Assembly (NCBI GenBank): GCA_011605865.1
Contig: JAAOZI010000031.1
Coordinates: forward strand, 1 to 64,000
Reading direction: 5' to 3'
Length of the DNA: 64,000 bases
From: Archaeoglobales archaeon
Lineage (GTDB): Archaea; Halobacteriota; Archaeoglobi; Archaeoglobales; Archaeoglobaceae
Each line of letters opens with the position of its first letter. Position 1 is the stretch's first letter. The position numbers were made by a program, and so were the translations under genes. Shown one piece after another: positions 63,144 to 64,000 of this stretch. The notes under the pieces are model-generated. The model was not told the DNA's origin. It searched no databases and saw only the letters and a list, made by a program, of their open reading frames with translations.

Positions 63144-63896
63144 TCACCCCTTCAAAAATACTTCAGCAACCTTACGCATCCTCCTATAAACTTCCGAACT
63201 TTCATCAAGATTAACTACAGGTAAACCTTTCAGGTCAAGTTCTACAACTCTCTCATCATAGGGCAAAACTTCCAGAAGCTTCATTTTCTCTCTTTCAGAA
63301 AACTCCCTAATTCTTTTTTCGGCTTCTTCGCTTGAAATTCTATTCGCTATGAGCATTATATCTTTAAAGTTCAGCTTCAATTCCTTCACCAGTTGTTTAA
63401 TTCTGCTTGCAGTGGCTAAGCCTTTCTTTGACATGTCAGTTACAACTATGACGTAGTCTGCACTGTCTATTGTCTTTCTGCTAAAATGCTCAAGCCCCGC
63501 TTCACTGTCTATTATAACGAATTCATAGTGCCTGGTTAGCTTTCTGAGGATTCCTCTGAGTAAAGAATTTGCAAAGCAGTAGCAACCTTCTCCTTCGGGA
63601 CGACCCATAACAAGCAAATCAAAGCCGTTGCACTCACAAATAGTTTCATAGATTTTTCCTTCGAGCCACTGCTCCTTGTTCATGGTTCCCATTTCGTCTC
63701 GGCTCACTTGAAATATTTCTCTAACATCACCCAGTGTTCTCTCAACTTCAACACCCAGTGCATCGCTCAGATTGCTGTCCGGGTCTGCATCAACCGCTAG
63801 AACCTTTCTCGATTTTTTTGAAATAAAATGGATGAGCAGAGCTGATACCAACGTTTTTCCTGTTCCTCCTTTGCCAGTTACAGCAATTGCTGTCAT
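63144..63896 (-). CDS. cooC: CooC-type CODH nickel-insertion ATPase
   Basis: A 250-residue MinD/ParA-class ATPase that helps insert nickel into CO dehydrogenase or acetyl-CoA synthase. The deviant Walker A is AIAVTGKGGTGKTLVSALLI, switch I is VLAVDADPDSNLSDALGVEV, and the dimer region has the cysteine pair in PEGEGCYCFANSLLRGILRK, the C-x-C that binds nickel in CooC. FVIIDSEAGLEHFSRKTIDS is the switch II. It starts inside the preceding gene's stop (ATGA) and is followed 4 bp later by cdhD. Confidence 0.94.
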   Translation of the reverse strand: MTAIAVTGKGGTGKTLVSALLIHFISKKSRKVLAVDADPDSNLSDALGVEVERTLGDVREIFQVSRDEMGTMNKEQWLEGKIYETICECNGFDLLVMGRPEGEGCYCFANSLLRGILRKLTRHYEFVIIDSEAGLEHFSRKTIDSADYVIVVTDMSKKGLATASRIKQLVKELKLNFKDIMLIANRISSEEAEKRIREFSEREKMKLLEVLPYDERVVELDLKGLPVVNLDESSEVYRRMRKVAEVFLKG

Positions 63897-64000
63897 TCCT
63901 CTTCCTCAATTATCAGCTCAGGGATTTTTATTTCAGCCCCGACTAGGATAAGCTTAATTTTCTTGATTTCCTTCTCCATCACTTCTCCCCCTTCTTTTTC
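63893..64000 (-). CDS. C-terminal end of a gene upstream of cooC (possibly cdhC)
   Basis: The last 35 codons of a minus-strand gene that runs off the right edge. It reads KEGGEVMEKEIKKIKLILV then GAEIKIPELIIEEEE and stops in an ATGA overlap with cooC. The acidic tail and the position directly before cooC-cdhDE fit the end of the acetyl-CoA synthase beta subunit (CdhC), whose C-terminal ends in a similar lysine/isoleucine-rich strand pair, but too little is present to be sure. Confidence 0.45.
   Translation of the reverse strand, partial: EKEGGEVMEKEIKKIKLILVGAEIKIPELIIEEEE

Overview
The window is a 64 kb, AT-rich stretch of an archaeal chromosome, most likely from the order Archaeoglobales. 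The evidence is a combination of genes: O-phosphoseryl-tRNA synthetase (SepRS), F420-dependent methylene-H4MPT dehydrogenase (Mtd), CO dehydrogenase/acetyl-CoA synthase subunits CdhD and CdhE with CooC, inositol-1-phosphate synthase, Topo VI subunit B, the DNA polymerase D small subunit and a membrane-anchored tetrahaem cytochrome. I cannot name a genus from sequence alone. Genes are tightly packed, often with ATGA or TAATG overlaps, and several promoters place the TATA box only about 25-30 nt before the start codon, as expected for leaderless archaeal mRNAs.

Layout. 0-6 kb: IS relics, a tRNA methylthiotransferase, gar1-tfb, glutaredoxin, eIF5A-agmatinase and a thi4 fragment. 5.7-13 kb: a CobT-like protein, gatB, a glycosyltransferase, rio1-KH protein and topA. 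13.5-20 kb: a nucleoside phosphorylase, PolD small subunit, signal peptidase, sepS, RNase P Rnp4 and a D-lactate dehydrogenase-like flavoprotein. 19.7-24.8 kb (minus strand): one tight operon running NrfD - FeS protein - tetrahaem cytochrome - TrmJ - archease - DUF763 - pyrH. 24.8-28 kb: mtd, a CYTH protein and the two-gene homocysteine sulfur-insertion pair. 28.2 kb: tRNA-Ala(CGC), with an IS derivative directly upstream. 28.5-33 kb: a surface-glycan locus (DUF2298, GT2-flippase fusion, radical SAM). 33-38 kb: an ABC ATPase, PRC-barrel protein, a broken DUF1614 gene, an epimerase, SmAP, a Cys-rich HTH protein and LonB. 38-43 kb: inositol synthase, M42 peptidase, hexuloisomerase, PiT transporter and DUF47. 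43.5-50 kb: a Trm112-like protein, pyrG, a TrmO-FmdE fusion, a metal/cobalamin-type ABC importer and bud32. 50-56.4 kb: CoA, pyrimidine and mevalonate genes and an Hps-RraA fusion. 56.8-60 kb: a Lrp-type effector domain, top6B and tgt. 60.4-64 kb: cdhE-cdhD-cooC and the end of a further gene.

How the genes work together. Mtd and Cdh/CooC belong to the H4MPT-linked reductive acetyl-CoA pathway. HxlB and the Hps-RraA fusion belong to the ribulose-monophosphate route to pentoses. DUF35, thiolase and HMG-CoA synthase start isoprenoid synthesis, and an adjacent HTH regulator may control them. eIF5A is coupled to agmatinase, which supplies the polyamine needed for hypusine. Bud32, the MiaB-like enzyme and TrmO all act on threonylcarbamoyl-A37 of tRNA.

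The accessory signal is decay. At least eight relics of IS200/IS605-type elements lie in the intergenic gaps. Several keep only the two ends plus the last part of tnpB, and two sit beside truncated host genes (thi4 and an acyl-CoA synthetase). Three further genes (trmJ, the DUF1614 gene and tgt) carry single-base frameshifts, most of them at A-runs; these may be assembly errors or real mutations. I found no CRISPR array, rRNA, intact transposase or replication origin.
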